This document shows positions 55,088-64,000 of a DNA stretch of 64,000 nt, piece after piece. This DNA comes from Methylophilus sp. GTDB taxonomy: Bacteria > Pseudomonadota > Gammaproteobacteria > Burkholderiales > Methylophilaceae. The notes beneath the pieces are model-generated. The model ran no database searches. It was given only the letters and a program-made list of their open reading frames with translations, and was not told the origin of the DNA. The position numbers and the translations under genes are program-made. Each line of letters opens with the position of its first letter. The stretch's first letter is position 1. The stretch lies in NCBI RefSeq assembly GCF_008015755.1, contig NZ_SSGF01000007.1:124001-188000 (forward strand). The letters are read 5' to 3'.

Positions 55088-55387
55088 CTATGGCAAGGTC
55101 TTTCTAAAGGGCTTGACCTCTACTTTGCCATATACACCCGCATGCACAAAGGGGTCGTCGTTAGCCCAGTCTGTGGCGGCTTGCAAAGAATCGAATTCTG
55201 CCACAATCAGGCTGCCGCTAAAGCCAGCTGCACCAGGGTCTACGCTATCAATGGCGGGCAGTGGCCCGGCGAGTAACAAACGTCCTTCATTCTGCAACTG
55301 TTGCAAGCGCGCCAGGTGTGGCGGTCTATGTTCCAACCGCAGCGGCAAGCTGTTAGCGGTATCTTGGGCGTAAATCATGTAAAGCAT
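55088..55387 (-). CDS. YciI-family protein
   Basis: A 99-residue small cytoplasmic protein ([22 protein letters not shown]). The family has a ferredoxin-like fold with a conserved His-Asp pair ([11 protein letters not shown] and the Asp in ADF-like strand VAEFDSL). [18 protein letters not shown] is diagnostic. The function is uncertain; a role as a stand-alone enzyme or stress component has been proposed. It sits between yciB and bolA. Confidence 0.92.
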   Translation of the reverse strand: MLYMIYAQDTANSLPLRLEHRPPHLARLQQLQNEGRLLLAGPLPAIDSVDPGAAGFSGSLIVAEFDSLQAATDWANDDPFVHAGVYGKVEVKPFRKTLP

Positions 55388-55403
55388 GGTTGTTGTCTCT
55401 TAG

Positions 55404-55949
55404 TCAGGCAGAAGGCGTGTTTTGTTCAATCCAATGTGCTTTTAAGGCAAACACCTGCACAATAATAAAGATAAACATCAGGCTGGTGGCACCAAACAGT
55501 TTGAAGTTGACCCAGTCATCTTCACTGAAATGAAAGGCGACGTAGAGGTTGAGGATGCCCATGCCTACCAGAAAGGCAATCCAGCACAGGTTTAATCTAT
55601 CCCAGATGGCCAGCGGTGGCGCCATCATTTTGCCCAGCATGTTTTCAATCAGGTTGCGTTTAAGTGCGTAGCGGCTGAATAACAATGCCAGTGCGCCTAT
55701 CCAGTAAATCGCCGTAGGTTTCCACATAATATAGGTTTTATCATGCAGCAATAATGTGATGCCGCCGAGTACCGTAATCACCGCGCCGTTGATCATCAGC
55801 ATTTTGTCTATCTTGCCGCGTTTGATCCAGAGGATCAGCATGAGTACCAGCGTACTGATGATGGCGACCGCCGTGGCGGTAAAAATGCCAGCTTTTTTAT
55901 AAGCGATAAAAAAGAGGATGACGGGGAGTAAATCGGTAATGACTTGCAT
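55404..55949 (-). CDS. yciB: YciB/IspZ inner-membrane septation protein
   Basis: A 181-residue membrane protein with five or six spans (MQVITDLLPVILFFIAYKKAGI, KPTAIYWIGALALLFSRYAL, GATSLMFIFIIVQVFAL). It matches septation protein A/YciB, which has a role in cell envelope and division. The motif WIKRGKIDKMLMINGAVITVLGG is diagnostic. It starts the yciB-yciI-bolA-ppiC run and is divergent from the PHP phosphoesterase gene, with 126 bases between. Confidence 0.93.
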   Translation of the reverse strand: MQVITDLLPVILFFIAYKKAGIFTATAVAIISTLVLMLILWIKRGKIDKMLMINGAVITVLGGITLLLHDKTYIMWKPTAIYWIGALALLFSRYALKRNLIENMLGKMMAPPLAIWDRLNLCWIAFLVGMGILNLYVAFHFSEDDWVNFKLFGATSLMFIFIIVQVFALKAHWIEQNTPSA

Positions 55950-56075
55950 GACTGGCTTCAGGCGACTGAATTCCTGCTATCTGTGAGGGCACTATTTTGC
56001 TATGATTTCTGTCAAAATGTAAAGTTAGTCGCTTTGACTGCCTCTTTTTTTTCAAACGGCGCGCCCATATTCATC

Positions 56076-56939
56076 ATGTCTGTTCCCATTGATTTACATT
56101 GTCACTCCACCATGTCTGATGGCTTACTCTCGCCTGAAGAACTGGTCGCGCATGCTGCGAGCAAAGGCGTACGCGTATTGGCGCTGACCGATCATGATGA
56201 AGTGAGCGGGCTGGCGCGTGCCCGTGCCGCGGCCGAGCAACAAGGCATTTCTTTTATTGATGGCGTTGAGATTTCGGTGACCTGGCGAAAACGGACGCTG
56301 CATGTGGTGGGTTTACGCGTAAACCCGCAACATCCAGCATTGTTGGCCGCGTTTGCTACTGTACGCCAGGGGCGGGATGCCCGCGCTAGGCAGATTGCCG
56401 AAGGCCTGGCTAAGGCGGGCATCGCCGATGCTTATGAAGGTGCGCGTGAGTGTTCGGGTAACAGTGTGATGACACGCAGCCATTTTGCCCAGTTTATGGT
56501 GAAGCGCGGCCATGCCAAAAATGTCAAATCGGTGTTTAAAAAATATATGGTCAAAGGCAAACCAGGCTATGTCAATCATGAATGGATGAACCTGGATGAG
56601 GCCATGCAGCTGATTCGTGAGAGCGGTGGCGTCGCGGTATTGGCGCATCCTGGCCGCTATGACTTGGGTTTTGTGAATATGCATCTGTTGCTTAACGAGT
56701 TTAGAGACCTGGGTGGTGCGGCGATTGAAGTCGTCACTGGTAGCCATCAGCCACCGCAGTATGAGCAATTTGCCAAACTGGCACATCGCTTTGATTTGAA
56801 AGCCTCGCAAGGCTCTGATTATCACGGCCCGGGCATGTCTTATATGGATATGGGGCGCTTGCCAGCGTTGCCAGCCGGGTGTGTGCCAGTCTGGCAAGAC
56901 TGGCCTGAGGCCAGCCAATTGCAGGCCTCAGTGAGTTAG
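56076..56939 (+). CDS. PHP-domain phosphoesterase (TrpH/RNase AM-like)
   Basis: About 287 residues from the ATG at 56076; an upstream in-frame ATG at 55944 would add a chain of 44 non-conserved residues. PHP metal motifs are present: DLHCHSTMSDG near residue 5, LTDHDEVSG near 38, HPGRYD near 192 and GSDYHGPG near 248. The family acts as 5'-3' exoribonuclease or phosphoesterase on short oligonucleotides and 3',5'-bisphosphates (E. coli YciV/TrpH). It is followed 13 bases later by the YciO-type gene. It is divergent from yciB. Confidence 0.92.
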   Translation: MSVPIDLHCHSTMSDGLLSPEELVAHAASKGVRVLALTDHDEVSGLARARAAAEQQGISFIDGVEISVTWRKRTLHVVGLRVNPQHPALLAAFATVRQGRDARARQIAEGLAKAGIADAYEGARECSGNSVMTRSHFAQFMVKRGHAKNVKSVFKKYMVKGKPGYVNHEWMNLDEAMQLIRESGGVAVLAHPGRYDLGFVNMHLLLNEFRDLGGAAIEVVTGSHQPPQYEQFAKLAHRFDLKASQGSDYHGPGMSYMDMGRLPALPAGCVPVWQDWPEASQLQASVS

Positions 56940-56952
56940 GCGGTTATTATTC

Positions 56953-57564
56953 ATGGCACAGTATTTTGTGATTCATGCGGAGAACCCGCAAACCAGGTTA
57001 ATCCAGCAGGCGGCGCAGTTATTAAGGCAGGGTGGGGTGCTGGCGTGCCCTACCGACTCCAGTTATGCGTTGGTGTGCCTGATGGAGTTCAAGGATGCGC
57101 AAACCCGTATTCGCCGCTTGCGTGGTGTGGATGATGAACATCCGTTCACCCTGATTTGCCGTGACCTGGCGGAGATTGGCACCTATGCCAAAGTGAATAA
57201 CAGCCAGTTTCGCTTGCTCAAGGCAATGACGCCGGGCGCTTATACCTTTTTGTTAGAAGCCAGCCGTGAAGTGCCGCGCCGCTTGCAGCATCCCAAACGC
57301 AGCAACATTGGTTTGCGAGTGCCCAAGCATGTGGTCACGCAAGCGTTGCTGGAGGCGCTGGACTCGCCCTTACTCAGCATGACTTTGCAGTTGCCTGATG
57401 ATGAGGCGCCGATGTCTGTGGGCTGGGAGATTCGTGAAGCACTGGAACACCAGATTGACGCCGTCATCGACAGTGATATTGCGCATGTGGGCGCAACTAC
57501 GGTGGTCGACTTGACCCAAGACCCGCCTGAACTGGTGCGCGCTGGTGTGGCACCATGGCCTTGA
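56953..57564 (+). CDS. YciO-type Sua5/YrdC/YwlC-domain protein
   Basis: A 203-residue YrdC-domain protein. It shows the usual lysine/threonine-binding stretch GGVLACPTDSSYALVCLMEF and HPFTLICRDLAEIGTYAKV, plus RLRGVDDEHPF. This is the YciO subgroup, related to the threonylcarbamoyl-AMP synthase TsaC but of uncertain activity. It lies between the TrpH-like and M50 genes, an order shared with E. coli neighbours (yciV-yciO). Reaction assignment stays open because TsaC is probably elsewhere. Confidence 0.92.
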   Translation: MAQYFVIHAENPQTRLIQQAAQLLRQGGVLACPTDSSYALVCLMEFKDAQTRIRRLRGVDDEHPFTLICRDLAEIGTYAKVNNSQFRLLKAMTPGAYTFLLEASREVPRRLQHPKRSNIGLRVPKHVVTQALLEALDSPLLSMTLQLPDDEAPMSVGWEIREALEHQIDAVIDSDIAHVGATTVVDLTQDPPELVRAGVAPWP

Positions 57565-57637
57565 TTTGAATGCCTTTGGCCGCAACTTGTAATATTCGAC
57601 TCTACAGCAGAGTCTTGATGTTCGCTGAAAGAATGAC

Positions 57638-58276
57638 ATGGAACTGACTGTTGTACAGAAAATCGCCGCTTATGCCTTGCCCATCCTGTTTGCCATCACT
57701 GTGCATGAGGCAGCACACGGTTATGCCGCCAAGTTTTTTGGTGACCTCACCGCTGAGCGTATGGGCAGAATCACTTTAAATCCATTCAAGCATATTGACC
57801 CGATCGGCACTATTTTGCTGCCCGCGCTGAGTATTATCCTGGGCGGGGTGCTGTTTGGCTGGGCCAAGCCGGTGCCCGTTAACTTTGGCCAATTGCGTCG
57901 CCCCAAACAGGATATGTTGTGGGTGGCGCTGGCTGGTCCGGCCTCTAATTTTGCCATGGCCATTGTGTGGGGATTGGTGCTGGCGCGGATTGCTTTGTTT
58001 CCGGAATCTGCACAGGCTTTTTTGGCGCAAATGAGCCTGGCGGGCGTGCAGATTAACCTGGTCTTGCTGGTGTTGAATTTATTTCCGTTACCGCCACTGG
58101 ATGGCGGCCGTATTGCGGTCAGCTTGCTACCAATGAAGGCTGCGATCAAGTTTGCGCAGATCGAGCGCTATGGCATGTTGATTCTCATCGCCCTGTTATT
58201 TACCGGCATTCTGGGCGTGTTGTTGTCGCCTGTCATCCGCTTCTTTCAGCATGTATTAACAGTCTTGGTCATGTAG
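57638..58276 (+). CDS. Site-2 protease family (M50) membrane peptidase
   Basis: A 212-residue multispan protein. The zinc site HEAAHGYAAKFFGD is near residue 21, and the second motif NLFPLPPLDGGRIA is near residue 148, so it belongs to the M50 family. Hydrophobic spans at 8-27, 55-80, 95-115, 125-145 and 180-205 fit. These small peptidases may cut membrane-bound regulators; no target is known. The gene follows the YciO-type gene by 73 bases and ends near a strong inverted repeat. Confidence 0.92.
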   Translation: MELTVVQKIAAYALPILFAITVHEAAHGYAAKFFGDLTAERMGRITLNPFKHIDPIGTILLPALSIILGGVLFGWAKPVPVNFGQLRRPKQDMLWVALAGPASNFAMAIVWGLVLARIALFPESAQAFLAQMSLAGVQINLVLLVLNLFPLPPLDGGRIAVSLLPMKAAIKFAQIERYGMLILIALLFTGILGVLLSPVIRFFQHVLTVLVM

Positions 58277-58281
58277 TTTTT

Positions 58282-58312
58282 TGATAAAGCCGCTACCTAA
58301 GCGGCTTTATCA
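58282..58312. terminator. Bidirectional hairpin, M50 / AsmA-like genes
   Basis: TGATAAAGCCGCT pairs with AGCGGCTTTATCA around ACCTA. It is convergent between the M50 gene and the large AsmA-like gene. The T-runs are short (TTTAT), so efficiency may be moderate. Confidence 0.75.
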
Positions 58313-58323
58313 TGTATGGCCAT

Positions 58324-61300
58324 TTACTGTTTGATGGCGTCCAGCGTCAGCTTGCTCGGCACATGGTCGTGGTCTGCCTTCACGGTGGCCGGGGTGGCGA
58401 TTGCAACCCGTTCGGCACCCACGCCAGCCGCTAAGAGTGCTTTCTGCATGGCATCAGCCCGTGTCTTGGCCAGCGCTTGCAAGTCAGCGTCAGTGACCTG
58501 GATACTGGTGGTGAGCGCCTCCTGTGCCTGTGCGTAAAAACCTTCAGGGGCTTTTTCCAGTTTGGCGGCCATTCGCTTGAGCAAGCCTTTATGAGTGAGT
58601 TTGTCGTGCAAGGTTTGTATCGCCGACTGCACTTTGCGGTTGTTCAAGTCAATCGGCCCTGGCGCTTGTCCTGGCTCCAGGCGGATGCCGACCTCGTCGG
58701 CCACTTGTTGTCGCAAGCCGGCTTCTTGAATCGCACGCGTGTCCACTGCCACATCATAGCCAGGCACAATACCCAATTTAAGTTGTTGGCGCTTTGCCAG
58801 CGCAGCGCTCACCGTGTGGAGTTTTTCCAGTTCCGGTGGCGCAATCGTCGCATTCCCGGGGTCGAAGACGATGGCTTCCAGTTTTTCACCACCGCCAAAC
58901 AATTTACCCAGTGCGCTAAACGGCGCCGTTACAATCTTAGTCAGCACATTGGTAAACGCTTTCCAGACGATGCCGCCAATGCTGAATTTGGGATCATCGA
59001 GGCTACCGCTGACGGGCAAGTCCAGGTCAATCACACCGTTACTGTCTTCCAAAATCGCAATGGCCAGGTCTAGCGGCAGGTTGGGGGCATCTTTGCTATC
59101 GACCTTTTCACCCAAGGTGAGTTTGTTGATGACAAACTTGTTTTCACCGGCCAACTTGCGCTGCTTGATCTTGTAGCCCAAGTCCACAGACAATTTGCCA
59201 GACTCAATCCGGCGACCGGCAAATTTACCTGAGTAAGGCGTCAGGCGATTCATTTCCAGATTAGTGAATGCCAGTTTGATGTCAGTAAACTCGGTGGCCT
59301 TGAACGGTTGCAGGGCACCGCGGATACGCGCGGCGCCATAGTCGTCTACCTTGCCGTCCAGCTCGACTTGTGCAGTCGATGACGGATTGCTGGAAATACC
59401 GTTAATGACGCCGCCTAGGCTGTGTATGTTGGTGCCGAACGGTTGCGGCAATGACAAATCTGCAAACTCCAGCTCTGCGTTATTAATGCGTACGGTATCG
59501 ATGCCGACCGGGAAGTCATTGCCAGGGCTAGCGGCCGTTGCCGTTGGGCTAGATTGGCTCACCGTGGCTGGTGTAGCCGCTGGTGTTGTTGCCTGCGCCT
59601 GGTCTGCTGCCTGGCCTGGAGCATTGGTACGCATGACTTTGGTGATGTTGAGGCTGCGATCCGGATAAATGATAAATTTGCTTTGCGGTTTGTTCAGCGT
59701 GAGCGTGCTTAATTGCAACTTGTTGGGTGCCAGTGACAAGGCCAAGCCGTCACCCTGTAGAGTTTCCCAGCGTAAAAACGGTTGCTGGCTGCTTTCCTCA
59801 AGGATAGATAGCTGGTTGATGCTAAAGCCACCGTTAAATGTGGTCGCGCCACTGCCTGTTTGTTGCAATTTGCCTTGCAGGCTGGCGGCACCACTCTCTA
59901 GTTTCAGTAGCGCTGCTTGCTGGAGATAAGGTGCAAAGGGTTTCAGTACCAGGTCGCTGAGTGTGCATTGCAACTCTGTTTTAAACGGCGCAGCTGCCAG
60001 TTTGCCTTGCACCTTAAACTGGCCGCCTTGTTTCACCTTAAACCCTGCTTTCAATGGCAGCAAGCGCGCCATATTCTGGCTCAGGTCGCTGGCTTCCACA
60101 CTGGCATCGACCACATCTAGCACAACTGGTGTCGGTGTCGATTGATCTTCAATATGAATTTCTGCCTGCTGCAAGGCCAGCTGTTTCACTGCGTAAGCCC
60201 AGGGCTTGGTTGCTGCGGCGCTTTGCTTGCCAGTGGTGGTGGTCGCGGTGTTTTTGCCTGCAGCTGGTGTGAGAATAGTCTGCCAGTTCAGGCGTTGATC
60301 TGCTTGCCTGATGACGGCTGTTTTAAGTCCTTGCAATTGAATGGCTGCAATGTCTATTTTTTGCTGGTCTAGCGACAGCTGTGTATTGTTTAGCGCAAAT
60401 TTGGCTAATTGTGCAGCGGGTTTTTTATCGGCTTGTAGGCTGAGTTGCGTCGCTTCCAGTTGTAGGTTTTTTAGCGCGAGGCCTGACGCATTATCTACAG
60501 CGAGCTGTAGATTGACGTCACCAACTGTGGCTTGTAATGGTTTGGCAAATTGTTGGTCGGTATAAGACAGCTGCCAGTGTGCCAGCGTGATGTCGTCTAT
60601 CTTAAAGTGGAAAGCATCATCGGACTTTTGATTGGCAACCGTCTTGGTATCCGTGTTTGCCGCTGTTGTTGCAGCAGGCTCAGCAAAAGCATGTTGCCAA
60701 TCCAGCCCGGTGGCCGTTTGTGTGGCAGACAATTGTCCTTTATCTAACAATATGTGTGCCACATTGGCCTGACGTTCTGCCAAGTTGAGGCTGACATGTT
60801 CAATGGCCAGTGCTGGTAGTGCAAACAAGGTTTTCTGCGCTTGCTGCAGCTGTATTTGCTCAGCGTGCAGGGTGAGGTCATCAAACTGCAGTTGCGCCTG
60901 ATGGTCCTGATTGAACACCAGTTTAGGTAAGGCCAGGTGGCTGTTCGCGATGGCAAGGTCTGCCTGCGGTTTGTGGAGTTTGAATTGATCCAGCGTCACT
61001 GCGATGTCTTGCGTTGTGATCGAGAGCTGTTTTTGTTGATTCAGCGTGAGCTGTTTAGCCTTGAGTTCCAACTGCGTTAACGCCAGTTTGTCGCCAGCGG
61101 CTAGTGTGCCTGCCAAATCGTTCACACGCAGTCTGGCATCCGTCACCAACAACTTAGGCTGTTGATTCGGCAAAGAAAAATCATAGTTAAACTGGCTGGA
61201 AAACGTGCCTGTCTCCACTTGCAGCGGTAGGCTGGCCTGATTAACCCATTGCATCAGTTTGGCGATTTGCAGGCCTTCAATGGCCAGCGAGCCTTGAGAC

Positions 61301-61965
61301 GCAACCGGGTTAACGCCAAAATTGCCTTTCCACTTAACCGTGCCGCCCTGGTAAGGCAGTTTAGCAGCAATCAGGTAGTCGCCACGGTCTTTGGGCAAGG
61401 TAGAGAACCCTTCCAGTTCAAAGTCCAGCGGTTTGATCGAGGCTTGCAGCGGTGTTGCATGCTGCACATCCTGGTAGTCGATATTACCCTGGCTGATCGC
61501 GATGTTTTCAATGATCACGCGCGGCAGGTCTGGGCTCGGTGGTGACGGGTCTTCATTCAGCTTTGCAATGAGGTCTGCCCAGTTAAGTCGCCCCTGTTTG
61601 GAGATATGAACATTGACGCGCGGGGCGGTCAGTACAATCTGTTTGAGCTTCCAAGCCCAGTCAAACAAGCCACTGGCTTCCATGTCCACCACCAGCTTGT
61701 CAAACGAGGCCAGCGGCGCGCCATTTTTTTCAGTCAATGCCAGTTTGTCGATGGTGGCGGTGAGGCGTAGCGGGTCAAATGTGACTTTTTCTACGCTGGC
61801 CTTGCTGGCTAATTGTGTCTCAGCGACCCAGGGCAGCAGCCATTTTGCCAGCGGATTAATCGCCAGCCAGGCAAATAAAAAATAAAAAACAAGCAGCCCG
61901 GCAAGCACCTTAAAGGTGAGTGACTGCCACACGGTGCGCAATGAAGGCGGTAAACGATTCAACAT
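58324..61965 (-). CDS. Giant AsmA-like DUF748 envelope protein
   Basis: A 1213-residue protein with an N-terminal span (residues 17-36, FKVLAGLLVFYFLFAWLAI) and then a very long periplasmic chain of beta-rich repeats with many Gln, Leu and Thr. It includes DUF748 segments (near residues 850-1100, such as YKIKQRKLAGENKFVINKLTLG) and a C-terminal region of OmpA-like beta/alpha character (VFDPGNATIAPPELEKL). AsmA-like proteins such as YhdP and TamB are thought to carry phospholipids between membranes. It is monocistronic and divergent from the CorC gene. Confidence 0.85.
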   Translation of the reverse strand: MLNRLPPSLRTVWQSLTFKVLAGLLVFYFLFAWLAINPLAKWLLPWVAETQLASKASVEKVTFDPLRLTATIDKLALTEKNGAPLASFDKLVVDMEASGLFDWAWKLKQIVLTAPRVNVHISKQGRLNWADLIAKLNEDPSPPSPDLPRVIIENIAISQGNIDYQDVQHATPLQASIKPLDFELEGFSTLPKDRGDYLIAAKLPYQGGTVKWKGNFGVNPVASQGSLAIEGLQIAKLMQWVNQASLPLQVETGTFSSQFNYDFSLPNQQPKLLVTDARLRVNDLAGTLAAGDKLALTQLELKAKQLTLNQQKQLSITTQDIAVTLDQFKLHKPQADLAIANSHLALPKLVFNQDHQAQLQFDDLTLHAEQIQLQQAQKTLFALPALAIEHVSLNLAERQANVAHILLDKGQLSATQTATGLDWQHAFAEPAATTAANTDTKTVANQKSDDAFHFKIDDITLAHWQLSYTDQQFAKPLQATVGDVNLQLAVDNASGLALKNLQLEATQLSLQADKKPAAQLAKFALNNTQLSLDQQKIDIAAIQLQGLKTAVIRQADQRLNWQTILTPAAGKNTATTTTGKQSAAATKPWAYAVKQLALQQAEIHIEDQSTPTPVVLDVVDASVEASDLSQNMARLLPLKAGFKVKQGGQFKVQGKLAAAPFKTELQCTLSDLVLKPFAPYLQQAALLKLESGAASLQGKLQQTGSGATTFNGGFSINQLSILEESSQQPFLRWETLQGDGLALSLAPNKLQLSTLTLNKPQSKFIIYPDRSLNITKVMRTNAPGQAADQAQATTPAATPATVSQSSPTATAASPGNDFPVGIDTVRINNAELEFADLSLPQPFGTNIHSLGGVINGISSNPSSTAQVELDGKVDDYGAARIRGALQPFKATEFTDIKLAFTNLEMNRLTPYSGKFAGRRIESGKLSVDLGYKIKQRKLAGENKFVINKLTLGEKVDSKDAPNLPLDLAIAILEDSNGVIDLDLPVSGSLDDPKFSIGGIVWKAFTNVLTKIVTAPFSALGKLFGGGEKLEAIVFDPGNATIAPPELEKLHTVSAALAKRQQLKLGIVPGYDVAVDTRAIQEAGLRQQVADEVGIRLEPGQAPGPIDLNNRKVQSAIQTLHDKLTHKGLLKRMAAKLEKAPEGFYAQAQEALTTSIQVTDADLQALAKTRADAMQKALLAAGVGAERVAIATPATVKADHDHVPSKLTLDAIKQ

Positions 61966-62162
61966 AGGCGTTAATTTAGCAGAAATTAAATCTGTTATAC
62001 CGTTTGTTTGTGGTGTTTTATAACAAATCTTTGCGCATGTTGGCGCTTATAACGATGACCATGATAAGTCAGGCACGCACTGGGATGAAGGTGACATTGC
62101 CATCCATTTTCATGTATGCTTGAGTTAACGTGTTATACAGGATGCTGTTTTCAGCAGTAACT

Positions 62163-63023
62163 ATGGCTTCAGAGCCGGATAAGTTGTCTCACAAACCCTC
62201 TCTTTTAGAACGATTAAGTCACTTTCTTCTGCGCGAGCCAGAAGACAGAGAGCAACTGGTTGAGTTGCTGCATGGGGCTTATGAAAATCACCTGATGGAT
62301 AGCGATTCGCTCGCGATGATTGAAGGTGTGCTGCAAGTCAGTGAAATGCAGGTCAGGGATATTATGATCCCGCGGTCGCAAATGGACGTCATCGATATTG
62401 CCCAACCGCCAGAAAGCTTTTTGCCGTTTGTGATTGAAACAGCGCACTCGCGTTTTCCCGTCATTGAAGATAATAAAAACGATGTCATTGGTATTTTGCT
62501 GGCCAAGGATTTATTACGCTATTACGCTAATGAGTCGTTTGAGCTGCGCGATATGCTGCGTCCGGCAGTGTTTATTCCCGAATCCAAGCGCCTGAACGTC
62601 TTATTAAAAGAATTTCGCAGCAACCGTAACCATATCGCGATTGTGGTCGATGAGTATGGTGGTGTCGCAGGCATGGTTACCATTGAAGATGTGCTCGAGC
62701 AAATTGTCGGCGATATCGAAGATGAATACGATGATGACGAAGACGAAAGCAATATTATTCAGCAGGAGCCTGGCAAATACCGCGTCAAGGCCCTGACCGA
62801 AATCCCCGAGTTTAATGAAGCCATCGGCACCGCGTTTAGCGACGAAGAGTTTTCTACCGTTGGCGGCCTGGTGGTTAATCACTTTGGTCACTTGCCTAAG
62901 CGTGGTGAGCATGTCCGCATTGATAACTTAAGTGTGACCGTGGTGCATGCCGATAGTCGTCGTGTGCATGTGTTGCTGGTCGAGCAATTGCCAGAAGAGG
63001 CCTATCCGATCGAGTCAGTGTAA
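62163..63023 (+). CDS. CorC/HlyC-family CBS-domain protein
   Basis: About 286 residues; an in-frame ATG at 62142 is an alternative start. Two CBS domains (residues 60-180; EVMQVRDIMIPRSQMDVID-like MQVRDIMIPRSQMDVI and DEYGGVAGMVTIEDVLEQIVGDI) are followed by the CorC_HlyC transporter-associated domain. There is no DUF21 membrane part, so this is a cytoplasmic component of magnesium/cobalt homeostasis or related to YbeX of ribosome biology. It is monocistronic, divergent from the AsmA-like gene, and 68 bases ahead of the next small gene. Confidence 0.92.
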   Translation: MASEPDKLSHKPSLLERLSHFLLREPEDREQLVELLHGAYENHLMDSDSLAMIEGVLQVSEMQVRDIMIPRSQMDVIDIAQPPESFLPFVIETAHSRFPVIEDNKNDVIGILLAKDLLRYYANESFELRDMLRPAVFIPESKRLNVLLKEFRSNRNHIAIVVDEYGGVAGMVTIEDVLEQIVGDIEDEYDDDEDESNIIQQEPGKYRVKALTEIPEFNEAIGTAFSDEEFSTVGGLVVNHFGHLPKRGEHVRIDNLSVTVVHADSRRVHVLLVEQLPEEAYPIESV

Positions 63024-63091
63024 AGCGTCATGCTCTGATGTGAACCTATTGTTGTTTTAATTGCCTGAGTTTCTGATTATAAAGGAGAGTC

Positions 63092-63487
63092 GTGATGAGA
63101 GCACAAACTTGGTTGGGTGGGGTGTTGGCTGTTGCATTATTGTCTTTGAGTGTTGGCGCGGTGGCGGGAACCTCTGCAACTAAATTGCCAGAAGATGAGC
63201 AAGGCTTTGTTGATGCGGTGGGTAAACTGAATCGCGCCCAGCTCATTGCTGTATTAGGTGAACCGGCACGGGCTGAAGATGTGAAGTTAAAGGATAGCGG
63301 TCGTGTGGTCGCTTCTATCTGGCATTATCACAACATCAATAAAGATGCCGCCGGCGCTTATTATCCGACGACAGAGCTGGACCTGATTGATGATCAGGTC
63401 AGTGTGGTGGTGTTTCTGAATAACGATGGTTCTGATGCCAGCACTGGCCAGACTTATGAGGTTCAGCCTAATCCAGCGGATTTATAG
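63092..63487 (+). CDS. Small exported hypothetical protein
   Basis: A 131-residue protein with AAAGGAG before the ATG. The signal peptide is residues 1-25 (ending AVAG). The mature chain begins with a conserved-looking helix EQGFVDAVGKLNRAQLIAVLGEPARAEDV, a pattern like small SmpA/OmlA-type lipoproteins that start with a turn and then a beta sheet, but no lipobox is seen. WHYHNIN and TELDLIDDQVSVVVFLN follow. The family is unknown. It ends 23 bases before a strong terminator and follows the CorC gene, so it may be cotranscribed with it. Confidence 0.7.
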   Translation: MMRAQTWLGGVLAVALLSLSVGAVAGTSATKLPEDEQGFVDAVGKLNRAQLIAVLGEPARAEDVKLKDSGRVVASIWHYHNINKDAAGAYYPTTELDLIDDQVSVVVFLNNDGSDASTGQTYEVQPNPADL

Positions 63488-63510
63488 GCGCTCATAAGGT
63501 GGGTTAAAAA

Positions 63511-63536
63511 ACAAAGGGCGCTTTAGCGCCCTTTGT
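63511..63536. terminator. Bidirectional terminator before mscL
   Basis: ACAAAGGGCGC pairs with GCGCCCTTTGT around TTTA. On the minus strand it is followed by T6 and ends mscL; on the plus strand it follows the small exported gene. Confidence 0.92.
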
Positions 63537-63557
63537 CATATGGATGTTGCCAAAAAA

Positions 63558-63971
63558 TTATTTTTTCAGGCTGTCGCGGATTTCACGCAACAACACAATA
63601 TCTTCTGGCGTGGCTGCCGGCGCTGGTGCAGGTTCTGCCTGTTTGAGGCTATTCATGAATTTGACCATTTGAAAAATGATAAAAGCCAGAATGATAAAGT
63701 TAAGCACGATGGTGATGAAGTTGCCGTAGGCCAGCACGGCGCCTAGTTTTTTGGCTTCTGCCAAGGCTAAATCTGCTGATTGGCCATTCAGCGGTACATA
63801 TAAATTGCTGAAATCAAACCCACCAAAAATTCTGCCGATGACCGGCATAATCATGTCGTTGACCATGGAATCGACGATTTTGCCAAAAGCCCCGCCGATG
63901 ATGACACCCACCGCCAGATCCATGACATTGCCCTTTAGCGCAAATTGCTTAAATTCGGTCATCACACTCAT
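63558..63971 (-). CDS. mscL: Large-conductance mechanosensitive channel
   Basis: MscL (137 residues, normal) forms a pentameric pore that opens under membrane tension to release solutes in hypo-osmotic shock. The start [33 protein letters not shown] holds the first span and gate, split by length. Span 2 is near residues 85-105 ([19 protein letters not shown]). AGGAG lies nine bases before the ATG. It ends at the strong terminator and is the last feature of the window. Confidence 0.97.
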   Translation of the reverse strand: MSVMTEFKQFALKGNVMDLAVGVIIGGAFGKIVDSMVNDMIMPVIGRIFGGFDFSNLYVPLNGQSADLALAEAKKLGAVLAYGNFITIVLNFIILAFIIFQMVKFMNSLKQAEPAPAPAATPEDIVLLREIRDSLKK

Positions 63972-64000
63972 TCACTTACTCCTGATGTTAATTATTGTAG

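Overview
The window is a gene-dense stretch of a betaproteobacterial chromosome, with moderate GC and almost no accessory DNA. The best guess is a methylotroph-type member of the Methylophilaceae (Methylophilus, Methylotenera or Methylovorus). This is inferred from protein character, from the gene order (ftsY-ftsE-ftsX opposite an M16 peptidase pair, then rsmD-coaD-ferredoxin; msbA-lpxK-ycaR-kdsB; nadE-glnB) and from a PEP-CTERM protein. No methanol dehydrogenase or other methylotrophy marker lies in the window, so the family is not proven. No tRNA, rRNA, CRISPR array, prophage or transposase gene was seen.

Layout. 1-3 kb: an outer-membrane barrel and a TPR protein, divergent from a drug-efflux MFS transporter. 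3-8.3 kb: an electron-transfer module made of ferredoxin-NADP reductase, EtfA, EtfB, a divergent LysR regulator and ETF-ubiquinone oxidoreductase. 8.3-9.1 kb: the only long non-coding stretch, filled by two diverged inverted copies of a hairpin-rich repeat. 9.1-17.4 kb: FtsX/FtsE/FtsY, an active and an inactive M16 peptidase, RsmD, CoaD, ferredoxin, glyoxalase I and small proteins. 17.6-20.7 kb: PEP carboxylase and a CsbD stress protein. 20.9-30.4 kb: an envelope-building block (LolC/E, LolD, ComEC, ExbB, ExbD, MsbA, LpxK, a Trm112-type protein and KdsB). 30.4-36.6 kb: a PEP-CTERM protein, a DMT protein, and the run sucC-sucD-ankyrin-nadE-glnB. 36.7-42.5 kb: a membrane-bound cytochrome c-like protein, SerB, a cold-shock protein, a second-type InfA, a DUF455 protein, a two-component system and a small exported peptide.

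42.6-47 kb: the most unusual region, a compact five-gene set of exported proteins. It encodes a flavocytochrome c sulfide dehydrogenase-like pair (cytochrome plus Tat-exported flavoprotein), a soluble PQQ-dehydrogenase-like beta-propeller, an unrecognised periplasmic protein and an SMP-30/NHL-type propeller. 47.1-53.8 kb: a small ankyrin protein, PurL, FeoB and FeoA behind a Fur-box candidate. 53.9-64 kb: a parvulin, BolA, YciI, YciB, a PHP phosphoesterase, a YciO-type protein, an M50 peptidase, a giant AsmA-like protein, CorC, a small exported protein and MscL.

Most transcription units end in clear hairpin terminators, many of them bidirectional between convergent genes. The genes are mainly conserved housekeeping functions. 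The points most worth a second look are the exported redox operon, the inverted repeat pair, the LysR/ETF module with its 14-bp palindrome, and the palindrome in the cold-shock leader.
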